NCBI RefSeq assembly: GCF_006385685.1
Contig: NZ_VFRP01000003.1
Span: forward strand, 62,001-126,000
Reading direction: 5' to 3'
Length of the DNA: 64,000 bases
DNA from: Amaricoccus solimangrovi
GTDB taxonomy: Bacteria; Pseudomonadota; Alphaproteobacteria; Rhodobacterales; Rhodobacteraceae
Part shown: piece by piece, positions 19,001 to 26,346 of the stretch
Layout: each line of letters starts with the position of its first letter
Numbering within the stretch: position 1 is the first letter of the stretch
Notes under the pieces: generated by a model
The model's input: the letters and a program-made list of their open reading frames with translations, nothing else
Databases searched by the model: none
What the model was told of the DNA's origin: nothing
Position numbers and translations under genes: made by a program

Positions 19001-19220
19001 GATGACCTCGATGGCCTTCTCGCTCGGCGTGCTGCCGCTCGTGCTCTCGACCGGCGCGGGATCCGGCGCCCGGCGGGCGATCGGCGTGGCGACGCTGGGC
19101 GGCACGGTCACCGGCACGCTGCTGACCGTGCTGCTGGTCCCGACCTTCTTCGTCCTGGTGACCCGGCTCTTCGGCGCGGGCCGCCGCCGAGGCGCCGATC
19201 CCGTCCCCGCCGAGGCGTGA
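16089..19220 (+). CDS. RND multidrug efflux pump inner-membrane transporter (AcrB/MexB type)
   Basis: 1043 residues, the usual HAE1-RND length. It has twelve predicted transmembrane segments in the 1+5+1+5 layout and two large periplasmic loops. The start MARFFIDRPIFAWVIAIIIMGAG is canonical. The proton-relay Asp407-Asp408 lie in LLVDDAIVVVENVER and Lys936 in LTGKNAIMIVEFAR. It exports hydrophobic and amphiphilic compounds by proton antiport together with the adaptor encoded 122 bp upstream. No regulator gene is adjacent. Substrates cannot be read from sequence. Confidence 0.95.
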   Translation: MARFFIDRPIFAWVIAIIIMGAGILSIMTLPVSQYPTIAPPSVRINATYPGASAETVTNTVTQIIEQQMTGIDGLRYMSSSSTSQGRVTITLTFETGTDPDIAQVQVQNKVSQATALLPDEVQRQGVTVQKAAQGFLMVVGLTSQSGSVDQADLADYLVSNMVDEFSRVPGVGNVQVFGSQYAMRIWLDPSKLAAYDLAPSDVINAVSAQNQQISAGSFGSLPAPDGQQLNATVKAQSLLSTPRDFEQIVVRAETDGGLVLVKDVARVEIGAQSYDTISRFNKWPASGMAIQLASGANALDTADLVKERLEAMKPFFPDGVDYVIPYDTTPFISISIEAVVHTLIEAIVLVFLVMLLFLQSIRATLIPTLAVPVVLLGTFGIMAAFGFSINTLTMLAMVLAIGLLVDDAIVVVENVERIMEQEGLGPLEATRKSMDQITGALIGIALVLSAVFVPMAFFGGSTGVIYRQFSVTIVSAMALSVLVALTLTPALCATILKPKAHDHRPLAPFRWWNSFFEWVTRRYSRTNRWTVARPFRIMLVYLLLVGAMGYLYVKTPTAFLPDEDQGILLTLIQGPSGATAGRTDNVVSQVQDYFLEKEAANVSSVFGVTGFSFGGSGQNMGLAFVKLKDWEERPDPGQSAQAIAGRAFGALSQIRDAMVFPVVPPAVTELGNVSGFNFFLQARSGQTHEQLLTARNQLMGLLSQSPLIQSIRPNGLEDAAQYQLDIDWRKAGAVGVTAADVGAFLSTAWAGTYVNDFVDRGRIKRVYIQGEPWARAIPEDINRWRIPNQSGDLVPFSNFTTSDWTSGPQGVNRYNALAAMELQGTPADGVSTGEAMAEVERLAGQLPPGYNIAWTGLSLEERESGDQAPMLYALSIAAVFLCLAALYESWSIPFAVILALPVGILGALIGARLGGSANGVYFQVGLLTVVGLTGKNAIMIVEFAREQVEAGARVFDAVIHAARTRFRPILMTSMAFSLGVLPLVLSTGAGSGARRAIGVATLGGTVTGTLLTVLLVPTFFVLVTRLFGAGRRRGADPVPAEA

Positions 19221-19227
19221 CACCGCT

Positions 19228-19247
19228 GGCCGCGCTCCGGCGCGGCC
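19228..19247 (+). terminator. hairpin after the efflux operon
   Basis: GGCCGCGC (19228-19235), loop TCCG, GCGCGGCC (19240-19247), eight bases after the pump stop codon. No T-run follows, so it may rely on Rho. Confidence 0.45.
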
Positions 19248-19352
19248 GGCCCCCCGCCTGCCCGAAGCCGATTTCCGCCGAGCCGGGCGCCGCGCTTGCA
19301 AATCACGATAAAATCTGTCGTATTAGTCGCCTATTGTATCGGGAGTTTCGCT

Positions 19353-19718
19353 ATGGAAAGCTTCGAGCATCAGGCCGGATCCATCCCCGAGGCGGCGCTT
19401 GCGATGATGGCGCGCCGGGATCGCTCCGCTTCCTCTCCGGAGCGCGCGGCGGCCGTACCCCCCCTCGCCGCGCAAGCTCCGCGTCTGCCGGCGGGAGCCT
19501 GGGCGGACGCGGTGCTGCCGGATGTGGTGGAATGCGCTCCGCCGGCGCCGCCGCGCCCCGTCGTCCCGGCCCCGGGACCGCTCGCCCGGCTGACGCGGCG
19601 CCTTCGGGGCGTGTTTCCCGCGCGGAACCCCCGTCGCGCCGACGGCGTTCTCCGGGCATGCGAACGAACGGAGCAGTCCGATGCTGGAAGACGAAACCGC
19701 GCTGACAAACGCGCATGA
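19353..19718 (+). CDS. possible Pro/Ala/Arg-rich protein overlapping the PRC-barrel gene
   Basis: 121 residues with no recognised domain. In favour: ATG 19353 has GGGAG eight bases upstream, an AT-rich promoter-like stretch at 19296-19345 precedes it, and the first 85 codons use GC at most third positions. Against: composition is low-complexity, and its last 38 bases overlap the PRC-barrel gene and it also covers the EcfG promoter at 19624-19649. It may be a real small gene or chance coding. Confidence 0.4.
   Translation: MESFEHQAGSIPEAALAMMARRDRSASSPERAAAVPPLAAQAPRLPAGAWADAVLPDVVECAPPAPPRPVVPAPGPLARLTRRLRGVFPARNPRRADGVLRACERTEQSDAGRRNRADKRA
19624..19649 (+). promoter_or_regulatory. EcfG promoter of the PRC-barrel gene
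   Basis: GGAAC 19624-19628, 17-base spacer, CGTT 19646-19649; exact core. ATG 19681 follows after 31 bases. Confidence 0.8.
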
Positions 19719-20052
19719 CCATATCCGCGCGACGACCGTGAACGGCACCGATGTGTTCAGCCCCGACGGAGAGCATATCGGTCACATCGACGACATCGTG
19801 CTGTCGAAACGGAAGGGCAATGCGATCTACGCCGTCCTGTCCTTCGGCGGCTTTCTCGGCCTTGGCGAGCGCTACCATCCGCTGCCCTGGGCCAGCCTGC
19901 ACTATGACGACAAGCTGGCCGGCTACGTCGTCAACGTGTCGCGGGACCAGCTTCAGGCCGCGCCGAGCTATCAGCGGGGCGTGGATCCGGACTGGAACGA
20001 TCCCGAATTCGACAAGCGGATCGCCGGCTATTACGGCTTCCCCTATCTCTGA
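19681..20052 (+). CDS. PRC-barrel domain protein, stress-associated
   Basis: 123 residues. The PRC-barrel core is GTDVFSPDGEHIGHIDDIVLSKRKGNAIYAVLSFGGFLGLGERYHPLPWASLHYDDKLAGYVVNVSRDQLQ, the small beta-barrel fold shared with photosynthetic reaction-centre H subunit and RimM. A C-terminal region (SYQRGVDPDWNDPEFDKRIAGYYGFPYL) is common in stand-alone alphaproteobacterial versions. Such proteins are frequent members of EcfG regulons; their molecular role is unclear. Here an exact EcfG promoter supports that. GGAG precedes ATG 19681. Confidence 0.9.
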   Translation: MLEDETALTNAHDHIRATTVNGTDVFSPDGEHIGHIDDIVLSKRKGNAIYAVLSFGGFLGLGERYHPLPWASLHYDDKLAGYVVNVSRDQLQAAPSYQRGVDPDWNDPEFDKRIAGYYGFPYL

Positions 20053-20055
20053 AGC

Positions 20056-20086
20056 GGCTGGCGCCCGGCGGGCGCCAGCCTTTCTC
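20056..20086 (+). terminator. intrinsic terminator after the PRC-barrel gene
   Basis: GGCTGGCGCCC (20056-20066), loop GGC, GGGCGCCAGCC (20070-20080), TTTCTC. It probably serves the convergent lacI-family gene as well, since it abuts that gene's stop. Confidence 0.8.
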
Positions 20087-21131
20087 ACGCCGAATGCGCG
20101 AGGTCGCGGGCATCGACCCCGCCAAGATGGCTGTCGCGGATCCGGAGCCGCATCGGCATGAGCGCGGGGCCGAGCGGCTTGCGCGCCATGCCGGGCTCCG
20201 ACAGCAGCGCGACGATCCGCTCCGCCACCGCCCCCCCGGCGGCCTCAAGATCGGCGTCGAAATGCGTCAGCGTCTGCGAAAGCGACTGGTTGTCGACGGT
20301 GGGCGAGGCACTGATGAGCCCGATATCTACCCCCGGACGCAGGCCGAGGCCGCCCAGATCGCCGTAGAGCGCGGCGGCGACGCTCTCGTGTCCCGCGAGG
20401 ACCGCCGTCGGCCGCCGGGCCGAGGCGAAGAGCGCCCGGCCCTCCTCCACCAGATGGCCGTTCGGGCCGGACCGGACCACCCGCACGGAATCCGGGCCGA
20501 GCCCGTATCGCGCCGCCTCCGCCCGGAAGGCCTCCGCGAGAAGCAGTTCGTAATGCATTTCCCACGCACTCAGCACCAGCGCGAGCTCGCGATGGCCCGC
20601 GCGCAGGAACAGCCGCGCCGCCTCGGCGCCGGCGGTGGCGTGATCGAAATCGACCCAGTTGCCGAGATCGTCCGGTCCGGCGCGGCCGAGCGCCACATGT
20701 TCGATCCCCGCCGCGCGCAGATAGTCGAGCCGGGGGTCGTTCGGCCGGGTCTGGTTGATGATCACCGCGTCAGCGAGCTTGCGGGACACGACGCGCCGCA
20801 GGCTCTCGAGCGGATCCTCCTCCGCGCCGCGAAACAGTACGATGAGATCGAGTTCCTGCGCGAGCAGGCCGCGGCGGCAGCCTTCCAGGGTCCGGAAGAA
20901 CCCGCTGTCGGACTGGCCGCCGATCCCGCTCGCGGGAATGATCGCGGCGACGATGCCGGTGCGGCCCTTGCGCAGGCTGCGGCCCGACTGGTCCGGTACA
21001 TAGCCGCGCAGCCGCGCGGCTTCCTTGACCCGGGCGCGGGTCCCCTCGTTCACGTCAGGTCTGTCATTGAGCGCGCGTGAAACTGTCCCAATGGACAGAT
21101 TCAACTCGCGCGCGAGCGAGCGTATACCCAT
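20085..21131 (-). CDS. LacI-family transcriptional regulator
   Basis: 348 residues. The N-terminal helix-turn-helix and hinge (MGIRSLARELNLSIGTVSRALNDRPDVNEGTRARVKEAARLRGYVPDQSGRSLRKGRTG) are followed by a periplasmic-binding-protein-like effector domain (IPASGIGGQSDSGFFRTLEGCRRGLLAQELDLIVLF, ADAVIINQTRPNDPRL). LacI proteins usually bind sugars; no sugar transporter is adjacent, so its target is not evident. A near-palindrome between the start codon and the upstream promoter suggests autoregulation. Confidence 0.93.
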   Translation of the reverse strand: MGIRSLARELNLSIGTVSRALNDRPDVNEGTRARVKEAARLRGYVPDQSGRSLRKGRTGIVAAIIPASGIGGQSDSGFFRTLEGCRRGLLAQELDLIVLFRGAEEDPLESLRRVVSRKLADAVIINQTRPNDPRLDYLRAAGIEHVALGRAGPDDLGNWVDFDHATAGAEAARLFLRAGHRELALVLSAWEMHYELLLAEAFRAEAARYGLGPDSVRVVRSGPNGHLVEEGRALFASARRPTAVLAGHESVAAALYGDLGGLGLRPGVDIGLISASPTVDNQSLSQTLTHFDADLEAAGGAVAERIVALLSEPGMARKPLGPALMPMRLRIRDSHLGGVDARDLAHSA

Positions 21132-21150
21132 TGCGTTTCTTCCCCGAGAG

Positions 21151-21170
21151 GCGCCAGTGTCCCCTGGCGC
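21151..21170. promoter_or_regulatory. probable LacI-family operator upstream of the regulator gene
   Basis: GCGCCAG (21151-21157), six bases, CTGGCGC (21164-21170): a 7+6+7 inverted repeat 20 bases before the regulator's start. A half-site CTGGCGC recurs at 21207-21213. Between them is an AT-rich promoter-like segment. Confidence 0.6.
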
Positions 21171-21314
21171 TTAGTGCTTTTCAATAATTATGAATGAATG
21201 TGTCCTCTGGCGCAATGATCCCTCCCCATCATTGCCTGATTCCAACTCCTGATTCGTGTCACGCCGCTGTAACGGCGTCCATGGTTTTCTTGTTTCAGAG
21301 ACAAGGAGACCTCG

Positions 21315-21407
21315 ATGAAACCGAACCTCTTCGCCGACCGCGCCGCTCCCGGAGAACGCCCCGCGACCGGAGCCCTGGCCGTGAGCCGGCGGTCTCTTCT
21401 CCGCTGA
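21315..21407 (+). CDS. possible 30-residue peptide
   Basis: ATG 21315 with an excellent AAGGAG ribosome site six bases upstream opens a 30-codon frame ending ...AVSRRSLLR before TGA. The end looks like the start of a twin-arginine signal (SRRSLLR), so this could be a remnant of a longer exported protein. It could also be a leader peptide or a genuine small protein. Nothing else supports it. Confidence 0.35.
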   Translation: MKPNLFADRAAPGERPATGALAVSRRSLLR

Positions 21408-21461
21408 GCAGATCCGGCCCCGGAGCCGGTCCGAACAACCCCGTGAATGGAGCCTACCCCC

Positions 21462-21860
21462 GTGTTCGACATCAATGTGAAGCAGCCCGAACGCCCGACG
21501 ATCGAAGTCGCGGACTATATCGAGCTCGGCAAGCTCATGGTCGAATGGACGCGCGATCCGACGAGCCGCCCGACCTCGGTCGCCGAACTCGCCCGCCAGC
21601 TGGCCGGCATCGCGGTGATCCCGCGCCGCGTGAAGCGGATCGCCTTCGTCCAGAACGACGAGGAAACGCTGTACGTCCGTCTCCCAGAGGAGGCGCTGCT
21701 CGGAGAGCGCGTCGAGGAGATGATGGACGACTGCTCCGGACGCCTCTACCGGATGCCCTATTTCTACCGCGACTTCTTCGACCCCGGATTCGGGCCGGTC
21801 ATGTCCTCCTACGAGACGCTGCTCGCCCGCCTCGGCGACAGCATGGCCGCCCAGTCCTGA
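21462..21860 (+). CDS. conserved-looking protein of unknown function
   Basis: About 132 residues, acidic, no membrane segment. Notable stretches are YIELGKLMVEWTRDPTSRPTSVAELARQLAGIAVIPRRVKRIAFVQNDEETLYVRLPEEAL and MPYFYRDFFDPGFGPVMSSYETLLARLGDSMA. I do not recognise the family. GTG 21462 is preferred since GGAG (21449-21452) is well spaced. An in-frame ATG 21447 has no ribosome site. Codon use is normal for the genome. Confidence 0.75.
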   Translation: MFDINVKQPERPTIEVADYIELGKLMVEWTRDPTSRPTSVAELARQLAGIAVIPRRVKRIAFVQNDEETLYVRLPEEALLGERVEEMMDDCSGRLYRMPYFYRDFFDPGFGPVMSSYETLLARLGDSMAAQS

Positions 21861-21988
21861 CCCTGCTCCGGGGCATCCCGCGTCCGCCCTCGCGCCCCGG
21901 GCGATTTCAAGCCTCTCCGTCCGCATTCCCAAGGGGTTGGCCCCGCCGCCGCCCTTCAATCAGAACCGAGACAGGAAGGAATGATCCC

Positions 21989-22321
21989 ATGACCGACGCG
22001 ACCTTCGTCCGCGGCTACGCCTTCGGATTCGCCTCCACCGCCCTCCTCGTCGCCATGCTCTCGATGAGCGGAGGGGGAATGAGGCACGGCGCGCCGGCAT
22101 TCCAGGGTGGCATGGAGCAGGTCGACGCACGCCTCTTCCCCAGGCCCTGCGCCAGCGGCGCGGCCTGCGAGCAACCGCGCACCGAGACGACCGCCCGGGC
22201 GGATGTGGCGCCGATCCGCGCCTGGCCGTCCCGCGCGGACCCCGCCGGGACCGGAGCGACCGCGATCGGCCCGATCCGGGATTGGGCGCCGCTGGCGCGG
22301 CACGACGTCACGCCCGGCTGA
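21989..22321 (+). CDS. small membrane-anchored protein of unknown function
   Basis: 110 residues. A hydrophobic N-terminal helix (YAFGFASTALLVAMLSM) may be a signal anchor, followed by a Pro/Ala/Arg-rich extracytoplasmic tail containing two cysteines (PCASGAACEQ). AGGAAGGA precedes ATG 21989. No family recognised. It is convergent with the trmO-like gene. Confidence 0.6.
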   Translation: MTDATFVRGYAFGFASTALLVAMLSMSGGGMRHGAPAFQGGMEQVDARLFPRPCASGAACEQPRTETTARADVAPIRAWPSRADPAGTGATAIGPIRDWAPLARHDVTPG

Positions 22322-22326
22322 CGCGC

Positions 22327-22782
22327 TCAGCCCTTCCGAGAAAAGGCGCAGCGGTCGGGCTTGATGTCGAGGAGCGCGGTGCCGTCGAGACAGTCGAGCC
22401 CCCGCACCGTGAGCACCCGGCCCGCCACGCCGACCAGCCGGACCCGGGAGGTCGCGATCGGATTTGGCCGCGCCGGGGAGCGCAGCGCGAACGTGCCGCG
22501 CGGCTCCGGCAGATGGGCGGGGCACTGCGTCAACAGGTCGCGGGACGCCTGGTCCATCCAGTAGAGCAGTTCGATCTCCCCGAATCGCTCGAGCCCCTCC
22601 AGCGCCGGCTGCCAGCGCGGGAAGACCTCCACCCGGCACTCGGGCCCGTCGAGCGATCCCTGCCGCGGGCAGTCGCCCCGCGTCGTCCAGGGCGTGCGCA
22701 ACCGGCCGATGAAGGTGAGCCACGCGTCCCGCGCGAACGGACCCTCGGCGAGGGTCTCTCCCGGACGGGCCGCGCCGCTCAT
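22327..22782 (-). CDS. tRNA (N6-threonylcarbamoyladenosine37-N6)-methyltransferase TrmO-like
   Basis: 151 residues. Matches the TrmO/TsaA (YaeB-like) beta-barrel domain: FIGRLRTPWTTRGDCPRQGSLDGPECRVEVFPRWQPALEGLERFGEIELLYWMD, then RGTFALRSPARPNPIATSRVRLVGVAGRVLTVRGLDCLDGTALLDIKP. TrmO methylates t6A37 of tRNA-Thr using S-adenosylmethionine. The protein is shorter than E. coli TrmO (235) and lacks the C-terminal extension, as in many bacteria. The start overlaps the upstream phosphatase stop in an ATGA, so the two are coupled. Confidence 0.85.
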   Translation of the reverse strand: MSGAARPGETLAEGPFARDAWLTFIGRLRTPWTTRGDCPRQGSLDGPECRVEVFPRWQPALEGLERFGEIELLYWMDQASRDLLTQCPAHLPEPRGTFALRSPARPNPIATSRVRLVGVAGRVLTVRGLDCLDGTALLDIKPDRCAFSRKG

Positions 22783-23606
22783 CGCCGGTCCATGATCGCG
22801 GCGAGCGGCTCCCAGGCGGCCGGGACCGCCGCGAGCACGCGGTCCGGCTTCGAGAAGTCGCCGTCGGCGCGGAACTTCGCGGTCCTGCCGCCGGCCTCGC
22901 GCACGATCAGAAGGCCGCCGAGGCAGTCCCAGGCATTCATGTATTCCGAGACGATGCCCGCCAGCCGGCCCGCGGCGACATAGGCGAGCATCAGCGCGCC
23001 GGAGCCGTTGTTGAACAGCACCCCGCCGCGCGCCGTCAGCTCGCGCACGATCTCGGCTGTTCGCCCGGGCTCGCTGTACTGACTCGCGCCGACGCCGGTC
23101 GTCGCATTGCCCAAGGTCACATCGGCGGGAATCCGGAGCGGGACCCCGTTCAGCGTCGCCCCTCCCCCGGCGAGCGCCGCGAAATCCTCCGCCTGCGTCG
23201 GCACGGAGATCACTCCCACCACCGGTTCGCCGTCGCGCAGCAGGCAGATCGCGACGCACCAGTTCGGCATGCCGTGCAGGAAGGGCGAGGTGCCGTCGAT
23301 CGGGTCGATCACCCAGGTGAAGCCGGAGGTTCCGGGCGTATCGCCGAATTCCTCGCCGAGGAAACCGTCCTCGGGGAAGCTCTTCGCGACATCCTCGCGG
23401 ATCTTGCTCTCGACCGCCCGATCCGCCTCGGAGACGATGTCCTGCAGGCTGGCCTTCGACTCGATCACCAGCTGGTCACGGCTCTGCCAGTAGACCAGCG
23501 CGAGCGCGCCGGCGCGGGCGGCGATCTCCCGCGCCTGGACATAGCGCTCGTTCAACGCCTCATCGATCATCTCGTACTCCACAAGCTCGTCTCGCATGCC
23601 TGTCAC
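22779..23606 (-). CDS. inositol-monophosphatase-family phosphatase
   Basis: 275 residues. The Li+-sensitive, Mg2+-dependent phosphatase motifs are GEEFGD (Glu85-Glu86), DPIDGT (101-106) and NAWDCLGG (Asp227). Members hydrolyse inositol monophosphate, histidinol phosphate or related sugar phosphates. The sequence does not settle which. An independent CysQ-type relative lies at 51486. Translation is coupled to the TrmO-like gene by a four-base overlap. Confidence 0.9.
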   Translation of the reverse strand: MTGMRDELVEYEMIDEALNERYVQAREIAARAGALALVYWQSRDQLVIESKASLQDIVSEADRAVESKIREDVAKSFPEDGFLGEEFGDTPGTSGFTWVIDPIDGTSPFLHGMPNWCVAICLLRDGEPVVGVISVPTQAEDFAALAGGGATLNGVPLRIPADVTLGNATTGVGASQYSEPGRTAEIVRELTARGGVLFNNGSGALMLAYVAAGRLAGIVSEYMNAWDCLGGLLIVREAGGRTAKFRADGDFSKPDRVLAAVPAAWEPLAAIMDRR

Positions 23607-23672
23607 CCGCCCGCGACGCCGCCGGCGCGCCCGTGAGCTTCACAATCCGGCCGGAGGCGTCAATCCCCGCCC

Positions 23673-24284
23673 TCAGCGTCGGCGGCGCAGATAGACATAA
23701 TAGGCCCCGCCCCCGCCATGCTTGCGATGCGCGGGCGCGACCTGAAGCACGCAGGGGCCGAGCGGCGGGGCGTTCAGCCAGTGCGGCACGTTGTGACGCA
23801 GGATGCCCCGGCGCTCGAGGAAGCCGCTTTCCTCGGGCGGCCGCCCCTTGCCGGTGATGACGAGGACGAGCCGCAATCCGCCCGCCTGAGCGCCGAGGAT
23901 GAAGGACATCAGCGCGCCATGCGCGCGTTCCGCGGTCATTCCGTGCAGGTCGAGCCGCGCCTCGGGCGCGAGACGCCCCCGGCGCAGGCTCTCGAAGCGG
24001 CGCCGATCCATGTCCGGATGCGCCCGGTCGAGCGCGGCATGCGGGTCGGGCGCGAGGTCGAAGGTGGCCGAGGGCGGCTGGGGCCGCGCGACGCGCCGCC
24101 CCGCCGGCATCCGGACGGCGGGCAGCGCGGCGGCGCGCGGCGCGACGGGATCGGGAAGCGGCGTCGCCTCCGCGCTCTCGAGCGCGGGCAGGCTCGTGCC
24201 CGAGCGGAGCGGCCGGGCGCTGTCCGCGACTTGTTGCCACAGGGCCCTTTCGCCCTCGGTCAGATCGCGCCGCCCGCGCCCCAT
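23673..24284 (-). CDS. Smr-domain (MutS2 C-terminal-like) protein
   Basis: 203 residues. The C-terminal Smr domain, LDLHGMTAERAHGALMSFILGAQAGGLRLVLVITGKG ... GGGGAYYVYLRRRR, is a nicking-endonuclease fold found alone or at the end of MutS2. The N-terminal 90 residues are Pro/Ala-rich and probably disordered. Acts on branched DNA or in ribosome rescue in various relatives; no specific role here. It follows the Tim44-domain gene by 15 bases on the same strand. Confidence 0.9.
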   Translation of the reverse strand: MGRGRRDLTEGERALWQQVADSARPLRSGTSLPALESAEATPLPDPVAPRAAALPAVRMPAGRRVARPQPPSATFDLAPDPHAALDRAHPDMDRRRFESLRRGRLAPEARLDLHGMTAERAHGALMSFILGAQAGGLRLVLVITGKGRPPEESGFLERRGILRHNVPHWLNAPPLGPCVLQVAPAHRKHGGGGAYYVYLRRRR

Positions 24285-24299
24285 CGATCGGGTCCCGGA

Positions 24300-24962
24300 T
24301 CAGCCGGCGGTGCCGGTCAGAAGCCAGTTCGGATTGTCCGAGGTCATCACCCGGCCGAAGGTCCAGATGTCGCGCTGGCGCCGGAGCTCGTTCGGCGCGC
24401 CCTCGACGACGCGGCCCTCCTTGTCGCGCACGACCGAGGTCAGCTCGCCCAGGAAGCGCATCGTGATCTCGCCTTCCTTCGTCGCGGGATCGAAACGCGC
24501 GTCGGCGAGCTTCACCTCGCTCACGCCCTGGAAGTTCGCCTCGACCACGTAGCCACGGGCCTCGCGCGCCTTGATCGCACCCTCGAACGTGGCGAAGACC
24601 TCGGGGGAGAGGAACTGGCGCAACGTGTCGATATCGCCCGTCTCGAAGGCCATGACGAGCATTTCATAGGCCTGGCGCGCACCGTGGGTGAATTGCGCGA
24701 CGGTGAAGGAACGGTCCACGCGCTTCATCTCGGCCAGCGCCTTGCCCGCGTCGCTCTCGGGTTCGATGAAATCGGAGATGTCCCGGTCGGGCCCGCCGCC
24801 CTCGATCACGTCGAGCGACGGACGCTCCCTCGGCGCGGGGGTCGGCAGCGGCTCCGTCGGTTTCTCGTAGCCCGCGCGCGTTCCGAGGACGCTGCGAAGG
24901 CGCAGCACGAGGAACAGCGCGATCGCCGCGAGGATTATGATCTGGATCATCTGCGAACCCAT
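24300..24962 (-). CDS. Tim44/TimA-domain inner-membrane protein
   Basis: 220 residues. One N-terminal transmembrane helix (MIQIIILAAIALFLVLRLRSVLG), a Pro-rich linker, and a C-terminal Tim44-like domain (FTHGARQAYEMLVMAFETGDIDTLRQFLSPEVFATFEGAIKAREARGYVVEANFQGVSEVKLADARFD). Alphaproteobacterial TimA-type proteins are relatives of mitochondrial Tim44 and are thought to sit at the inner membrane as adaptors. The gene is divergent from fxsA. In many Rhodobacterales an mltA gene lies between this gene and smr; here only 15 bp separate them. Confidence 0.88.
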   Translation of the reverse strand: MGSQMIQIIILAAIALFLVLRLRSVLGTRAGYEKPTEPLPTPAPRERPSLDVIEGGGPDRDISDFIEPESDAGKALAEMKRVDRSFTVAQFTHGARQAYEMLVMAFETGDIDTLRQFLSPEVFATFEGAIKAREARGYVVEANFQGVSEVKLADARFDPATKEGEITMRFLGELTSVVRDKEGRVVEGAPNELRRQRDIWTFGRVMTSDNPNWLLTGTAG

Positions 24963-25092
24963 CCGGGTAGTGACCTTTCATTCTAATTCACCGCCGGGCG
25001 TGGCGTCGGCGCGGTGCCGATCTTATGTAGGGACTGCCAGGCGCCGAGTCCACCGATGCGCCGGCCAACCAGCCAAGGGGGAACCCAAGTTC

Positions 25093-25617
25093 ATGCCGCT
25101 CCTGCTTCTGCTCGTCAGCCTGCCGCTCATCGAGATCGCGCTGTTCGTCCAGATCGGCGGCGCCATCGGTCTGTGGCCGACGCTGGCACTGGTGATCGCC
25201 TCGAGCCTCGGCGGCATGGCGGTGATGCGCCGCCAGGGAACACAGGCGCTCATGCGGCTGAGCGAGAGCATGGAACGGGGCGGCGACCCCGCCGGTCCCC
25301 TCGCCCATGGCGCGCTCGTCATGATCGCGGGCATCCTGCTCATCATCCCCGGCTTCTTCACCTCCGCCTGCGGGATCCTGCTGCTGATCCCCCCGATCCG
25401 GCGCTGGCTGATCGGCCGGGGCGCGAGCGGGATGACGGTCCGCGCGGCGCGCTTCCGCCGGGCCGGACCGATGCCCCCCCGCCCCGGCGCCTCCCGGCCG
25501 GGCCGGCCGGGCCAGCCCGGCACGATCGACGCCGAATACGAGGTGATCGAGGAACACGAGACGGATGGCGGGGATCACCCGCGCCGGGGCGCCTCCGGCT
25601 GGACCCGCCCGCACTGA
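25093..25617 (+). CDS. fxsA: FxsA family membrane protein
   Basis: 174 residues. The typical FxsA core has three or four hydrophobic segments: PLIEIALFVQIGGAIGLWPTLALVIASSLGGMAVMRRQG and GALVMIAGILLIIPGFFTSACGILLLIPPIRRWL. A Pro/Arg-rich cytoplasmic tail follows. FxsA relieves phage-F exclusion in E. coli by binding PifA; its normal role is unknown. AAGGGGGA precedes ATG 25093. It is divergent from the Tim44-domain gene and upstream of secB. Confidence 0.9.
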   Translation: MPLLLLLVSLPLIEIALFVQIGGAIGLWPTLALVIASSLGGMAVMRRQGTQALMRLSESMERGGDPAGPLAHGALVMIAGILLIIPGFFTSACGILLLIPPIRRWLIGRGASGMTVRAARFRRAGPMPPRPGASRPGRPGQPGTIDAEYEVIEEHETDGGDHPRRGASGWTRPH

Positions 25618-25824
25618 GGATGGCCCTCCGGGCGGGGGCGCCGCGTCGGCGGCCGCGATCGTGGCCAACGGCGCGCCCGCGGCGCGTTTCGCGATCCGCG
25701 CCTCTGGCGGGCGCCCCTTGGCCGCTCGGCGCGATTCCCCCGGGCTCCCCGCGTTGTGACGCCATGGGCGGCATGCTAGACCCGGCGCGACGCAGACAAG
25801 CCCTGCCAGAAGAAAGGAACTGCC

Positions 25825-26322
25825 ATGGCCGAGGAAAACGGCGCCCAGGACAACGCGGCCCAGCAGGCCCAGGCGCAGCCGCGCCTCAGCATCCTGACCC
25901 AGTATGTCCGGGACCTGTCCTTCGAGAACATCGCCGCCCAGAAGGGCGTCGCCTCGCCGGAAAGCGCGCCGGAGATCTCGATCAAGGTCAATGTCGAGGC
26001 GACCGGCCGCGGCGAGGATCGCTACGAGGTCGCGATCAAGCTGACGGTCAACAGCGCGATCCAGGACGCGCCGGTCTTCATCGTCGAGCTCGACTACGCC
26101 GGGCTGTTCCTGATCCAGAACATGCCGCAGGACCAGCTGCATCCGCTGATGATGATCGAATGCCCGCGGCTCATCTTCCCCTTCGCGCGGCGCGTCATCT
26201 CCGACGTCACGCGCGACGGCGGCTTCCCGCCGCTCAATCTCGAGCCGATCGACTTCCTCGGCCTCTACCGCGCGGAACTGGCGCGGCGGCAGGCGGCCCA
26301 GGCCACGCCCGCGCAGGCCTGA
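25825..26322 (+). CDS. secB: protein-export chaperone SecB
   Basis: 165 residues. SecB keeps precursors unfolded and hands them to SecA. Core sequence ILTQYVRDLSFENIAAQKGV and YEVAIKLTVNSAIQDAPVFIVELDYAGLFLI, ending LFPFARRVISDVTRDGGFPPLNLEPIDFLGLY, is canonical. A clear GAAAGGA ribosome site precedes the ATG. It is convergent with dnaQ. Confidence 0.97.
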   Translation: MAEENGAQDNAAQQAQAQPRLSILTQYVRDLSFENIAAQKGVASPESAPEISIKVNVEATGRGEDRYEVAIKLTVNSAIQDAPVFIVELDYAGLFLIQNMPQDQLHPLMMIECPRLIFPFARRVISDVTRDGGFPPLNLEPIDFLGLYRAELARRQAAQATPAQA

Positions 26323-26346
26323 TCATCCGGGCAAGCCCGTCCCGGC

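Noticed and set aside
15747-19301. 1184-codon open frame on the minus strand opposite the efflux pump
   Set aside because: Antisense to a clear RND pump; composition (HDRDR..., REDDREGD) is that of a shadow.
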